Shown: positions 43,411 through 56,239 of the stretch, piece by piece
How the letters are laid out: the number at the start of each line of letters is the position of its first letter
Position numbering within the stretch: the stretch's first letter is position 1
Assembly: GCF_026745355.1 (NCBI RefSeq)
Contig: NC_079202.1
Location: forward strand, 41,509,715-41,573,714
DNA: 64,000 nucleotides
From: Beta vulgaris subsp. vulgaris
Lineage: Eukaryota; Streptophyta; Magnoliopsida; Caryophyllales; Amaranthaceae
Direction: 5' to 3'
Position numbers and translations under genes: made by a program
The notes under the pieces: generated by a model
Seen by the model: the letters and a program-made list of their open reading frames with translations, nothing else
Told to the model about the DNA's origin: nothing
Databases searched by the model: none

Positions 43411-43502
43411 GTCGGCGAGTCTGTTCGGTATAAAAAAATATATAATATAAATTTTCTCTTTTCCTTCTTAATTTAATTGTATAAGCTGATTTTGTTAATT
43501 CT

Positions 43503-43606
43503 GATGTAATTTGATTAAGTTTGTAATTTAATTAAGATTGTAATTTGATTAAGTTTGTAATTTAATTAAGGTTGTAATTTGATTAAGTTTGTAATTATAA
43601 TTAACT
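43503..43606. repeat. Tandem repeat, ~34-bp unit
   Basis: GTAATTTGATTAAGTTT alternates with GTAATTTAATTAAGRTT about three times. Confidence 0.85.
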
Positions 43607-44964
43607 TATAACTTAAGTAAAGCAAATCAAATTTATAATTATATTGGTAGTTCTTATGATAATTTATTTTAATGAAGCAGTCGGACCTCGAGATGAGGAT
43701 TTCTACGCATCCTTGCGGAATCAGATCGTTTGTATTTATTGATATGATTGACTTTTTTTGTGCTCTAACTTTTGCCATATCACCCTTTCGAGTTTTCAAC
43801 CTAGCGGGCATGGAAATACCTTCAAAAAGGAGTTAAGGTTGATGAAAAGTTAAAGGTTGAGGTTTTGAAGTTGATCAAGGTTTTATTGGTTTGGCTAATG
43901 TAGGATCGTTGATTTGAATTATATGGGTTAAGGTTTCGATGGATAAAAGGATTGAATGAACGGAAGAACTTGTGTGCAATCCCCTTTGATTGACTTTTCC
44001 ATTTGCGTTAGGCTTTTTCCTTTTTTTGTTTTTTTATTATCCTGTGCGTTTTCTTTTGCTTTTGCTTTTTTTTTGCACTTTGATCTTTTTGCTCACTTCT
44101 TTTATTTTTGCCTAGCATTATGATATTTTTTGTGTATTGCGGCTTCCACACAAGTTATTGACTTAGGGTACTGGAAGATTTGGAGGATATTTGTGAAGCT
44201 TTGAATAATTGAGGGATTATTTGGCTAATGGAAATGGAGGATGATGGCTTAAGGGATTTTTTTGATTGCATGAAGGTAGCTTATGGATGATGGCTTATGG
44301 AAGGTGATGGAAGAAGGGGGGAATAACTACTAATCCAAATCATGTCCATTTTCTTCATTTTTTTTATTAATCAAGGTCATTAGAGATAAACTGATTCGTG
44401 TTTCATCATCGAATTCAAAGCATATATGATGGTGAAAGGCGAATGAAATAAAAAAAATGAAAACAAAAAGACTAATAGATGAAGTCATATAGTCACATAG
44501 ACTCGATGGGAAAGGATAGAATTGGCTTAGGTTAAGGACTATTTAACTCATCCTAGGAAACCAGAAGTAAAGAACTACTGCATACGGGATTGTTGGTGAT
44601 GCTAATTCTCATTGTAGCAAGTATTAGAAGTCTGTTGTCATCATCCATGTTTTGCAGTGCATTTATAGGATCCAACACTAGATGTCAGATGTTCATTATT
44701 TTGTTGGAATTCGCAGTAGAAATATAGGTTGCACCTTTTTAATTTTCTTTTGGGTCAGAGTAAACCTTATAAAAGTGATCACGGCTCTATTGTGAAGGCT
44801 ATCAGAAGTAAACTCAATACTCTAAATGAAGTCAGGGTGGTGATAGTGCACTTGATGAGCTTTAGAGTAGGCTCAACTTTTTGTTTCTTCATTAGGCGCT
44901 GCTAAGTTATAATCTCTCGACCGGACATGAACGAAACAGAGTGGACCTTGCTTGTAAGATTTTA
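43607..44964. other. No gene seen, probably retrotransposon-derived
   Basis: T-rich stretches (44016-44110) and no usable ORF. It lies between two same-orientation LTR fragments (42101 and 48592) and could be non-coding internal DNA of one element. Inference only. Confidence 0.35.
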
Positions 44965-45070
44965 GAAATGAATTTTGAAATAGGAAATGGAAATGAGAAA
45001 TGGAAATGGATATGAAAATGGGAAATGAAAATGGGAAATGAAAACGGGAAATGGAAATTAGAAATAGGTA
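44965..45070 (+). repeat. Purine-rich minisatellite
   Basis: GGAAATGGAAATG / GGAAATGAAAATG units about 12-13 bp, roughly eight copies. Confidence 0.85.
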
Positions 45071-45329
45071 TGATATTGAACTAGTATGGGCTTGATCATG
45101 ATGCTGATATGGGCCTAAGTATATGCATATGCAGACATGGACTGGACTGAACTACACTATGCAAGCAAAATTGATTGAATGATCCGGGTTTGCTGAGTAC
45201 TAGACTTTGAACTTACAAGTAGAATAATCAGACTAAACCCAAAGAAGATTGCTTGTGTGGACTTTAAGAAATACTAGACTTGGAACTTACGGGAGAGTAA
45301 GCAGGCTAGGTGATAGGAAAGGCTAGACT

Positions 45330-45974
45330 TTAAACTTATATTTGGAATAAGCATGCTAGACCTAGGGTATAAATTGGTCTTTTATAGTCCGGAGACTTGA
45401 CTAGGGTTTACATACAGATGGAAACTAACATACAGATGGAAACTAGACCTAGGGTTGGGCTTTTATCATATGAAGACTTGGCTAGGGTTTACATAATGAT
45501 GCAAACTAAATCTAGAGTATGAATTGATCTTTTATAGTCCGAAGACTTGACTAGGATTTACATAGAGATGTAAGCTAGACCTAGGATATGAATTGACCTT
45601 TTATAGTTCGATGACTTGACTAGGGTTTAACATAGAGATGCAAACTAAAACTGGGGTATGTATTGGTCTTTTATAGTCCGAAGACTTGACTAGGGTCGTC
45701 TACATAGAGATGCAAACTAGATTTATGGAATAAATTGGCCTTTTATAGTCTAAAGACTTGACTAGGGTTTACATAGAGATGCAAACCTAGGGTATGAATT
45801 GATATTTTATAGTCTAATGACTTGACTAGAATTTACATAGAGATGCAAAGTAGACCTATGGTATGAACTGGTGTTTTATGGTTGCGAACTTGAATAGGGT
45901 TTACATAGAGATGAAAACTAGACCTAGGGAATGAATTGATCTTTTATACTCTAAAGACTTGACTTGGGTTTACA
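45330..45974 (+). repeat. Tandem repeat array, ~80-bp unit, about eight copies
   Basis: Units contain GACTTGACTAGGGTTTACAT, AGAGATGCAAACTAGACC and ATTGGTCTTTTATAGTC, with indels between copies. The last unit is interrupted by a CACTA element at 45975 and resumes at 47188 (ACATAGAGATGCAAA). Confidence 0.85.
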
Positions 45975-47187
45975 CACTCGTGGAAAAAAAACCTCATCTG
46001 CCACTTAGTAACAGATGCGGTTTTTATAAAACCGCATCAGAAAATCAATAAAAAAATCGGAAGGAAAGCTAAAAAGAAAATTTGATGCGGTCCTCTGATG
46101 GATCGCATCATATTAAAAAACTAATGCGGTTGTTAAGAATCTAATGCAGTTCCTAGGACCGCATCAGATTTTCTTAAAAAAACGTGCGGTCATTTCCCTC
46201 CCTTACAACCCTAGCCCACATAACTCTCCTCACTCAACCCTAATCTTCCTCTCTCTCATTCACAGCGCCCTCTCACTCCTCTCCCTCACTCCTCTCTCCT
46301 CTCTCCTCTCTCCTCTCTCGCTCTCTCATTTTCTCGTTTTCAAACACCATTTGTCACTTCGTTTCCTCTTTCTCAAACACCACCATCACACATCCTTCTC
46401 TCTCCTCTATCGTTCTCAAACACCAACAGCAACGCCACCGCCAAGCCACGAAACCCTAACGACACTCTGCCAACGCCAACGCCAACGCCACCAACCACGA
46501 AGGGAAACGACCGTGTCCTCGTCTTCAACAGCGCCCAGATCTAGTCTTCACCTCCTCGAAACGCCGACAACCACCCACACATCACGGTTTTTTTTTCGTT
46601 TTTTAGTTGAGTTTGTTAATTTTTGTGGTGATTATTATCATGCAATTTCATATTATTCTAGACCTAGGTTTAATTTCGTTTAATTCTCGTTTTTCGTTTC
46701 TTATTTTTCAGTTAATTAGTTTATACTCTGTAATTTCAGATTTGATTAATTACTTTATTTTTTTCATTTAATTTCGTTTGTATAAACTAAATCCACTAAC
46801 TTCATTTGTATAAATTCATTTAATTCATTTAGTTAGTTTCTTATTTTTCTTTTGTATAATTACATTTACTTTATTTTAGATTTTCGTTGTCATTTAATGG
46901 CCCCATGTTTTTGTTGTCTGTAATAGCCCCATGTTTTCGTTGTCTGTAATGGCCTCATGTTTTCGTTAATGTTAACGGATTTCGGTGCTGAACTTTTTTT
47001 TATTTTAAAAAAAAAAACAATCCGATGCGGTCATTCTTGAAAACGGCATCAGATTCTTACCATACTGATGCGGTTTTGGACCGCATCAGTTTTTTTTGTT
47101 AACGGTTGTGAGTCCATCTGATGCGGACCAAAACTGCATCCATAAGCCGGATTTTGACTGCATCAGATGGGGTATTTTCCACTAGTG
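45975..47187. mobile_element. Non-autonomous CACTA element 1, 1,213 bp
   Basis: Ends CACTCGTGGAAAA and, reverse-complemented, CACTAGTGGAAAA, flanked by the 3-bp duplication ACA (45972-45974, 47188-47190). Subterminal GATGCGGT / ACCGCATC motifs recur in both orientations at each end, as expected for TNPA-type binding sites of CACTA (En/Spm) elements. No transposase. The core is a CT-rich leader-like segment (46190-46600) holding a 179-codon ORF (46144-46683) with low-complexity Leu/Ser/His composition, which I do not accept as a gene. Confidence 0.93.
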
Positions 47188-47190
47188 ACA

Positions 47191-48570
47191 TAGAGATGCA
47201 AAATTGACCTTAGGAATGAATTGGGCCTAAATGGACCTAAGCTTTGGATTAGACTAACATTGGAAGGATTGAGATGAGACTTAGATGGGCCTAAGATGGT
47301 TTATTATGCAAGTTGGCCTAGTATGAATGCATGGACATAAATGTAGATGGACCTAATATAAATGTAAAACGGACTCTAATGCAAATGGATTGAATTGGGC
47401 TGATTGGATTGTATTGAATGAAGATGTTTGGACTAGGCTTAGAATTTTTGAAATTTGTTTTTTCAAAGGGAGCCCTTGTTTTTATCTTTTATTAGAAAAT
47501 GATGATGGATTAATTTTGAAAAGATTTTTTTTAATAGGTGGTATAATGTTGATTAGTAAATATTTTCAAAAAAGGTAGAATAGAAGAAGGTGTAGGATTG
47601 GTTTTGAAAAATATAACTTTCTTTTTAAAATTGACTGAATATGATAAGGTAGGATTAATAAAGAAGATTAGTTGGATAGCACGAAGAAGGTAGACATGCA
47701 TGATGACGCTAACTTTACCATGATCATTCTTCTAGATGTACTTGTTAGAATAAAATCGACCATAGATTATATGCATGAAAATGCTGATATTTTTTTATTA
47801 GGTGAGTATCATTTCTAAACAAAAAAAGGACCCCTATACCATGATTCTACGCGAATGAAGATGGAAGTAATATATTATTGACTGCCACGACGACTAATCT
47901 ACAAAAACATGCGATGACAGGATGCGTGTGTTTGGCACGAGAGCGATGCGCCGGGCGCAACTTAATGCGTTTGGCGCACTGCTCCCTGACATGTTTTTCA
48001 AAGATTTCGATGAGGTTTTGGTCAATTTTGACAATCTTTTTTTTTGTTTTTAGACGCAATGCATAACATCGAAAATTGGACAAGTTAATAATAAGCAAAA
48101 ATCACAATCACAAGCAAATGTCATATAACATGGATGCAAGAGTTCCAACCTAAAAGTCCAGTTCTACGTTTGAAACTATGGTCAGGTTTAGGTTAAGGCT
48201 GAAAATGGTCCATGACTAAGAGATTGATCCCACGCTTCATACATTTTCTTAAACCAAGGCCACATGTAAGTTGCACCACAATTCTCAAGTTCGGAACAAG
48301 AGAATAATGCCATAGTTGGGTAGGTTTACTTGTAAATAAGATCCAACACCATCGCTCATGAAGCTTTCTGAAGGACAAAGGGAAGACCCCATTGGGGTGG
48401 CCTCATGCATAAAACATGCACTAATGAGGCAAGGAATATTTTCCTTATGGTGGCTTGAACAATAGCTTTGATAATGCAAAACTGTATTGTTATTCTAAGG
48501 CATAAAAAGAGAATGAATCGTAGTTTTCAACTTTCACACACTCATTTAAAAAAATTAATTTTTTATATCC
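47191..48570. other. No gene seen, probable non-coding retroelement interior
   Basis: Starts with the remnant of the ~80-bp repeat, then AT-rich DNA. It adjoins the minus-strand PBS at 48571-48590, so the right part is likely the leader of that element. Short ORFs show no domain. Confidence 0.4.
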
Positions 48571-48590
48571 TCCCCAGTGGAGTCGCCAAA
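48571..48590 (-). other. Primer-binding site of a gypsy element (minus strand)
   Basis: The minus strand reads TTTGGCGACTCCACTGGGGA, the type of tRNA-primer site seen in Tat/Ogre-like gypsy elements. It lies one base past the LTR end TGACTACA. Confidence 0.7.
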
Positions 48591-48591
48591 T

Positions 48592-51340
48592 TGTAGTCAT
48601 GTTTTTATTGGCCTACACGGGATGAGCGCGTATTTGACTACCTCATTGTAAAGGTTTTATTGAAAACTTTTTTTATAGTCGCCAACAAGTCTTTAAATGA
48701 AGACTCATAAACCTAATTAGATATTGGAAAATCCTAAGGACAAATTAGGAACCTATCCAATGTAGATTTCCTCGTCTTAACTCCATAGATGGTCAATGAA
48801 CCAAAGATTGAGTTCGGGGGTAAGGGTATGAACACGGCCAGGAACCATGTTCGCCCATTGATGACCTCTACTTAACATCGATTCATGTCAAGTTTTATGC
48901 AAAAGAATAACCAAATAATATTTTAATGCAATCTACACTAATAGAAAAAGGACGATTTGCGTCCCCTCAATTGCGTCGCACTTAAACGGAAACGACGCAC
49001 AGTTAGGATTTGCGTCGCATGTGGGGAGCTGTGCGACGCAAATCACAAAAATATGCATCGCACCCTCCTCACATGCGACGCAAATTAACAATGTGCGTCG
49101 TTTGTTGCGAATGTGCCACGCATATTCCACGCACCAGTTGGAGAGATTCGTTCCCAATGTGCGTCGCACAGTATAAATGTGCGTTGCAAAAGGGTAATGT
49201 GCGTCGGACCCCTTGGCCCATCCGACGCACATCAGCCCAAAATAACTTATAACCTCTCCCTCTCCTTTTAATTTTCCCAAACCCTAAAATACTCTCAACC
49301 TAAACATCTTGGCCGCGTCTCTCTCTCTCCCCCTCTCCCTCTCTCTCTCCCGGTCTCCCTCTCTCCCTCTCTCTCTTCCTCGTTCGTCGAAATTTAACTC
49401 TCTATAACCTCTCTCAATTCTTTTCGTTTCATTTCATTCGTTTTCCTTCTCTCGTTTCACTCGCCGAAATTTTCCCAAAATTCTTTTCGTTTCATTCGGT
49501 TACAGATCTGAAAAAGGAGGCGAAGCAGGGGAGAAGGAGGGGGTTTGTGGTGCTAGCGATTTTGTGGCACGGCGTCGATAAAGCTCAGGCGGGGAGGGTG
49601 GGTTAGGCAAGGTCGGAGGTCAGGTGGTGATTTGTGTGGTGGTTGGGCGCGGGTGCAGTCAGGGGCGGCAACTGGGGTGCTGCGAATTGAGTTTTGGGCT
49701 GGCGGATGTTGTGAAGGGGTTTCGTTTCACAGCAAACTCAAACGCAATCGAAGGTATTCTGATTTTTTTGTTTATCTTTTCTCGTTTTCAGATCTGAAAT
49801 TTTCAGTAAGAGGATTGTATTTTCCGATGAACTTTGATTTTTGAATTTTGATTCTTAATCTTTTCTCGTTTTCAGATCTGGTTCTTCTCGAAATCTTGTT
49901 GTTGCGTTTGAGGTGAAGATATGGATTGCTATGAAATTACAAGAAATTCTCGAAGATCTGGATTGCGTTTTTTATTTTTATTTGTAGTTTTATCTCCCCT
50001 TCATCTTCTGGTTAGGGTTAGAATTTCTTATTTTTTTGTATGTTTTAGTTATAGATCTGATGTTAATTGTAATGGTAATATTTTTTTCTTCTTGAAATTA
50101 TGGATCTAGAGGCTGTTGATGTTAGTTTGTAATTTTATCTTCTCCATTTGTGATTGCCATTTGCCAAATTATATTTTATCTTCTTGAAGTTAGTTATAGG
50201 TCTGGTTGTGATTCCCATTTGCCAAAATCATTTCCTTTTCAATTACTGCACGCCACTATCATTCTAAGTGGATGTCCTGCATTCCTTTTCCTGCATTCGT
50301 TAGTTTTTTTAATAAAAAAAAATTTTTTTTTTAAAAAAAATTGCAATTTGTGTCGCACGTAGCCCAAGGTGCGACGCAAATCAATCATCTGCGTCGCACC
50401 CTAGGCGATGTGCGACGCACATTACCCTTTGAAGTGGGCTGGGGAGAGCCATCTGCGTCGCACCGTATAAATGTGCGACGCAAATAGCTCAACCATTTGC
50501 GTCGTTTCCGCATATGACGCAGATCATTTCTGGGTCATTTGCGTCGAGGCCTTTGGCGTCGTACCGGAGTCCGACGCAAATAGGCGCCTCACATCCGACG
50601 CAAATTGCCTTTTCTATACTAGTGCTAGATATTAATCTATGTTAGTTCATTAAACAAAGAAAAGAGTTACTTTTGGTGACAAGTTATTAATCAATCAATA
50701 TTACAGGGAACCTAACAGGTTATTCAAATTTTTTTGATTAATATTAGAACAGTTCTTTAGGTATTTAGTAATAATAACATGTGAGGTGATGAACGCATAA
50801 ACAAGACAATCATTTAACATGCATATGTATTAAAAATTAGTAAAAAGAAAAGTAGATCAGATTGTACAAAAAGGAACAATTTTTATATTACAGCATGGAA
50901 AGAAATAGTTTGTAACTTCAATATGAAAATAAGAAATTTATTCAAGTACCCTGGGGAGTGTACCTATGCGGCTTAGGTCTGAGAGAGTGACATTCTTCGG
51001 GACGAGCAATTGTGAAGCCTGAAATATGAATGTATGTGTGTGTCTAAAAGTATGTGTTTTGTTTGTATTTGAGAGTATGAGTTTTTGGGGGAGAATTCGT
51101 ATTTAAGTGTAAGGTGCATAAAAGTGTATTCGTAAAGTCGTATATTCGAAATGTATGTGAAAAAGTGTATTTAGATCCGAAAAACCATTGTGTATTTATA
51201 GGAAACCATTAAAAAAGAAAGATAGAAAAGCATACTGGCGCTACACAGGGAGTGGTCCACTTGACGCAGCTCAACCAATGCGTTGCGCGCACCAGCTTGC
51301 GGCAAACACACTTTGACAATCTTTTTTTTAAACGAGTTTT
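48592..51340 (-). repeat. Gypsy LTR, minus strand, split by CACTA element 2
   Basis: The left end at 48592 is the LTR 3' terminus next to the PBS. LTR sequence (48592-48935) resumes at 50628 (after the duplicated CTA) and continues past a minus-strand TATA box (CCTATAAATACACAATGG, about 51184-51201). The part near 50740-50800 matches the complement of 60140-60200. The outer end is not defined. Confidence 0.65.
48936..50624. mobile_element. Non-autonomous CACTA element 2, 1,689 bp
   Basis: Ends CACTAATAGAAAAAGG and, reverse-complemented, CACTAGTATAGAAAAGG. The 3-bp duplication CTA is at 48933-48935 and 50625-50627. Both ends are packed with TTTGCGTCGCAC / GTGCGACGCAAA motifs in alternating orientation. 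The centre (about 49260-50330) looks like a gene's promoter, CT-rich leader and leader intron (repeated CAGATCTG). No transposase or recognisable coding sequence. Same design as CACTA element 1 but with different repeats. Confidence 0.93.
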
Positions 51341-51715
51341 GAACAATTTTCTTTTATCATTTAAATCCATAAATCAATTTTACGGGATAAAATCCGATTT
51401 CAATTAAAATGTCATTGAAAATATTTATTTATTTATTTATTAAAACAATTTATCATTGAATAATTAATTGGGATTTTTCAGAGCATTGGGCATAAAATAT
51501 TTTAAATGGGCTCAAAATACAATTAATTATCAAGAATAATTAAATTGGACCCTAAAATAGGACTTGGATCATTAAAATAAAATTTTAAACTTTAAAATAG
51601 TTATGGGACCGGCTCTTCGGATTGCTCTCTCCTTTTGTGAACCAATTAAGATCGCGCTATGTTTTGTCATTGGGTCCTTCAATGGGGAGACACGATTATT
51701 TGTCTACAAGTAGAA
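51341..51715. other. No gene seen
   Basis: AT-rich with TATTTATTTATTTATT near 51421-51440. Possibly the upstream part of the minus-strand LTR. Confidence 0.4.
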
Positions 51716-51900
51716 ATTGGGATTTGCTCAAGTGGTGAGAATATTTGTTAGAGAAGTCTAGGATTGAATTCCTATCCCAAGCATTTTCTTGGGATTTTTA
51801 AGAAAGGTTGGGGGTTGGGGTGTATGGTTCTAATACGCTTGTAGATAAAGGTCCTGTGCGAGGACAGCCTAGAGGATATCTCCTTACCTTGAAAAAAATT
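51716..51900 (+). mobile_element. tRNA-derived SINE
   Basis: An A-box-like segment (GGATTTGCTCAAGTGGTGAG, 51720-51739) and a B-box-like GGATTGAATTCC (51761-51772) are followed by a ~110-bp body with a CTTGGGATTTTTAAGAAAGG segment and a short A tail. A different family from 26322-26522. Confidence 0.7.
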
Positions 51901-54379
51901 GGTAGTTCAAGTGCAATCGATAACAATAGGAGACAAGTTACATTTTAAAAAATTTTGTAACCCTTACAAATTCACAACATTCTCCATTAATTCATCCATT
52001 ACAACTTTCTATCTTGAAAATTCAATAATAACGTACAACTTGAGACTCCAGGAGAAGATTCTAATTTCTAGCAAAATTAAACCGTTCGATGACTCGAAAT
52101 CTCGAATGTTACAAAAAGTAAATGTTTGTTTCAAGGTCACCTAAATACTTCACTTCAAATTTAGGATTGCAAACTTAATTTTCCTCAAATATGATTGAAA
52201 ATTCGGGATTGGAGATTCCAAAAACGTGCCGTGATTAATTGGATGTGTTACTGTTCTTTTTCGACGAGAATTTTGGAGCGTTATATTTAATCTCAAGTAT
52301 TAATTTAAGCAATGTTTGAGGGACTGGTTCGATAACTCCTTCTCGGTTATCTTGATCGATCATTAAAGATTTCCAGAGTAGCTAAAAATCACATTATAGA
52401 ATGGTAATTTTATACAATTGCATTAGTATATAGAATATGATTCTTAGGAGTTTTAATTGTAATAGTGTTCTAAGAGGTTTATTTGTTTGTTATACTTCAA
52501 AGGAAGTTTTGTTAGAGAATGTGGAATTTATTCTTGAGGCGTTTGACTACCTTCAGCTGCTTGTTGCTCTAAAGCGAAGCAATTTAAAACTCGTTTTTGC
52601 GTCTTTTGTTGTAATCCGTCAATTGTACTCCCAGGAGCACGATGAGAAATGTGCTCCCATAATATAAAATTGAAATTTTACAAAAACTAAAACATTTACA
52701 AAAACGAAAACGAACATTTTATTGTGGAAGTGGAACATTACAAGAATTCACATACGAATACGAACATTTTACTGTTGACGTGGAAAATTACAAGAATTTA
52801 ACTACGAAAATGAACATTTTGTTGTTAAAGTGGATCATTTTTATAAGGGAATTGACCTAGTACTACATAAACATAAACAAAAGTACAAGGAACATGTGAA
52901 AAAACATTTCTAAATTTGAACCTATACATTTTTGTTCTTCAATTCAAACAAGTATGATTCATATATTTTTGTTTCATTATATTCAATTAAATGTTCAAGC
53001 ATATAATTGTAATATTTACCATATTAGGACTAAAAATTTGTAATTAGAACATTTGCTTATTGAAAACAGAACATCTTTTCATTATAAATGGGCTTAAATA
53101 TGAACATTTACTTGAATAGAACATTTTCTCATCAAATATAGAACATATTTTCACGAAAAATATAATATATTTTTTGCTAAAATATAAGCTTTAAACGAAA
53201 ATTTGCTAAAATAGCCATTTGCTTATCAAATATCTTTTGAAATAGTATATCTTGCTTATCGGTGGTAGCAAGGAAGCCACCTAATGGCCATCATTTTTGT
53301 TTAAACCTTTTTTATTTCCTTTTTCTTCGGGTAAGGTTATATACTTACCACGTTATTACTTCTCCACTTCTCCAAATTGAGTTATCAAAGTTTCTTTTTT
53401 TTTTTTTGTTCAAATTATTTCTACTTCTTATAGAAAATACTTGAAGTATTATGGTGATACAATAAAGTTTCATTGACGAATATTTTAATAGTTTTATAAT
53501 TTAGAACTTTATCGCTTAATAAAACATTGAATAAAAAACTTCAACGCACTACTTCTATTATTTATATTCTTAGTTTATGGTCTTGTATATTTTTAGGTGT
53601 ATGGTTTGATTGTAAAATTCAAACCATATGATATTATAATACAATTACTTTTAATACGCTATTATGCCTTTTTTATCTATTATATAATAATATTTTATTT
53701 TGGAAACAATTCCACAATTATTTTAATATATTTTACATCCACTACTACTAAAAATTTTAAGGTCTTACATATTCTCTTCTCCAAATAAATATCCTACTAT
53801 ATCTTATCGTGTATTTACTTATATCCAACTAGAAAATACCGCGTTATGTCCTATATCAATTCTACCTTTGGAACGGAAAAGGTATTATTTATATTGAAGT
53901 ATGCAAGATATATAAGGGTATTTTATTTTACGCATGATCCAAAAAACATCTTTAATTCAAAGAAAATTAACGCATAAGTTCGGCCTATCCCATATAATAA
54001 TCCTGGATCTGTCACCGCTCATACAATCAACTAATGGTGTGGTGTGCTGCATATAAGAACTTGTGAACTAATCTTATTGCTATTTCTTATCATTCACCTA
54101 TTGGCAATATTTTTGGATTTATGTTTTACAGTTTAAGTGCTTACTCCAATACTAAATGACCCTCTAAATGGAAAGATTTTCCCAAAATCAATACGAGGAT
54201 GAAGTCAAAGTGGATTATATATGGTATTGTCCTAGATTTTAGTCAAAGAGTTAGAAGTTCTTCGTCACATTCATATGCACAAGGCATCCATAAGCAAACT
54301 AGTGTTCACAACAACTTTACATTTCTATAATATTGTTATTTATATTTACTACTTCTGTATTTTGATTCATCATCTTAGG
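51901..54379. other. Intergenic; one short tandem repeat, no gene
   Basis: About 52700-52850 holds three ~66-bp copies with AACATTTTATTGTGGAAGTG and ACAAGAATTCACATACGAA variants. The rest is AT-rich with short, unsupported ORFs. The right part may include the start of the following gypsy 5' LTR. Confidence 0.5.
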
Positions 54380-54604
54380 GTACACTCATTGTCGTTCATC
54401 CTGTCAGTTGCATATAGTGGATTGATTGACTCATCTGCAGCCATCGTTTTTTACCAATCTTCATTGGGATTTTTCCGCGTCACCATTTCCTTGTGCCATT
54501 CCCCTTTGATTCCCCTTGCGTTATCATTCTTCAAGTCATTACAATTTGGTTGTTGACATCCCAACATTGATCCACGTCGCTAAGGCAAAAATCAGCACAA
54601 ATAA
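54380..54604 (+). repeat. End of the 5' LTR of a Tat-lineage gypsy element
   Basis: Shares segments with 59860-60055: ATAGTGGATTG, CGCGTCACCATTT against CGCGTCACTGTTT, and TTGTTGACATCCCAAC against TTGTTGACTCCCAAAAC. It runs into the primer-binding site. The LTR start is not resolved. Confidence 0.6.
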
Positions 54605-54624
54605 TTTGGCGCCCACCGTGGGGC
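54605..54624 (+). other. Primer-binding site of the Tat gypsy element
   Basis: TTTGGCGCCCACCGTGGGGC, the PBS motif that follows 5' LTRs of many plant Tat/Athila-type gypsy elements. Confidence 0.8.
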
Positions 54625-54685
54625 TATCAGTCAGATCATTCATCAACTCTCGTTAAACGATCAAACATCATCGTCCTTCATACTA

Positions 54686-55640
54686 ATGGATCCCACCGAA
54701 ACGCAAGTCGACTATGGAAAAATGAAAGTTGAAATGGAGCAGATGAAGAAGGACAACGACCATCTGTCCTCTGAATTCACTTCGTCATAAGAGCAAGCCC
54801 AAAAACTACAAGAAGAGTTGGCCTCGACCAAGGCGTCCAAGCATCAGAGTTCCTAGAACATATCTCATTAATGCATTCCCTCATCGACGAGAAAAGCTCC
54901 GATTATGAAGACCTCGAAGAAGACACTAAGTCAAAACATGGTGCAACTTCACAAAATGATCCACCTAAAGAAGGCGATGTTATGGCTAAAAGTATGGCCT
55001 AAAAGTATGGCCATGATCGAGAAGCAAAACCGCCAAATGAGGCAGCTCCTCTCTCAACTTCCCGGAGCTCCAACTCCCAAAATTGTCGACCCTTGTGATG
55101 GATATGTAGCGTCCTTGTCCGTGGAAGAAATCGCCAAAGCAGCGTTACCGAAGAAGCTTAACCTTCCCATCCTGACCGCAACCTATGACGGATCTACAGA
55201 CCCGACGGAGCATGTCGCCCAGTACAAGCAGCGGATGTGGAAAGCGTCAAGCATGCATGTACAAATCTTTTGGAGCGGCGTTAACCGAACCTGCTTTCAG
55301 ATGGCTCGGATCTCTCAAGCCAGGAAGCATTGGCAACTTCTCAACCTTGGTGAACAAGTTCTACAACAAATTTGACGGCAGTTGCAGTCTTGAAAAGAAG
55401 ACAAATGAGCTATGTAGCATCGTTCAGAAGCCAAGAGAATCTATTCGCGATTATTATAACTGTTTTAATAAAGAAATGATCAGGAATTAAAGATCTAGAT
55501 ACTAAGACTGCTATTGAATGTTTCAGGAAAGGACTCATCCTTAGGTCCAAGTTGTACAACCGTCTCACCAAATATCCTTATGCGACGTTCGAGGAAGTTA
55601 AGTCCAAGCTTTGGCTCAAATGCGACTAGTAAAAGATGAA
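54686..55640 (+). pseudogene. Gypsy gag, degraded
   Basis: From an ATG at 54686 (MDPTETQVDYGKMKVEM) the frame is broken by stops. 54905-55375 and 55185-55490 carry capsid motifs in two frames: LPKKLNLPILTATYDGSTDP with EHVAQYKQRM, then EPAFRWLGSLKPGSIGNFS and LVNKFYNKFDG, followed by KPRESIRDYYNCFNKEM. This is the retrotransposon Gag (UBN2-like) core that forms virus-like particles. A frame slip separates the two halves. Confidence 0.85.
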
Positions 55641-56239
55641 GCGATTCTCAACACCATATCAACACGTCATGTGTCATAACTGGAGACCTCATCCGTACAA
55701 CAGACTAAACCAGGTACTAATGTTAATGACGTGTCAATGTGCAGGTACTGAAGCCAAATATGATCCCAACGCAGACGTTGAATGGTATGGATTTTTGGTG
55801 GCGTAGGAGGCGTCGCCAACGCTCTAACTAAGATCAGTGAGCCCGTCCAGTGGCCAAGAAAGAGCAATCGACCAGACCCCCCAAAAGGATCAAACTAAAT
55901 GATGTCAATTCCATCACCACCATGGCCATAGGACCCAAGATTGCATAGCGCTTAGAAGAGAAGTCTATTTCATGTTGAACAATGGACACTTGCAATATCT
56001 CCTGAACTACAAAAGGAAAGCATGTTTTGACAAAAATCCTTGCAAGCCAAATCCACCTGCGTCCCCTACGCATGTTAAGGTATCAATGTTATTTTTGGTG
56101 AATCTGACGTTTGCGGACTAACATATTCAGCAGCCAAAAGGCTAGCAAGAGAAGGTTCTCCCTTGTCCAAAGTTCCTAAAGATAGTAAGTCAGACGATGA
56201 AATGAAGTTAGAGGTGATGTCCATCACCTTTCATGGCGA

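Noticed and set aside
43084..43476. 130-codon ORF
   Set aside because: Open in more than one frame because of GTGTGCGAG-type repeats; no domain or codon pattern.
46144..46683. 179-codon ORF in CACTA element 1
   Set aside because: Low-complexity Leu/Ser/His/Thr composition from CT-rich DNA, starting inside the subterminal repeats, with no domain.
48933..49280. Overlapping ORFs on both strands in CACTA element 2
   Set aside because: They arise from the GCGTCGCAC repeats and have no known domain.
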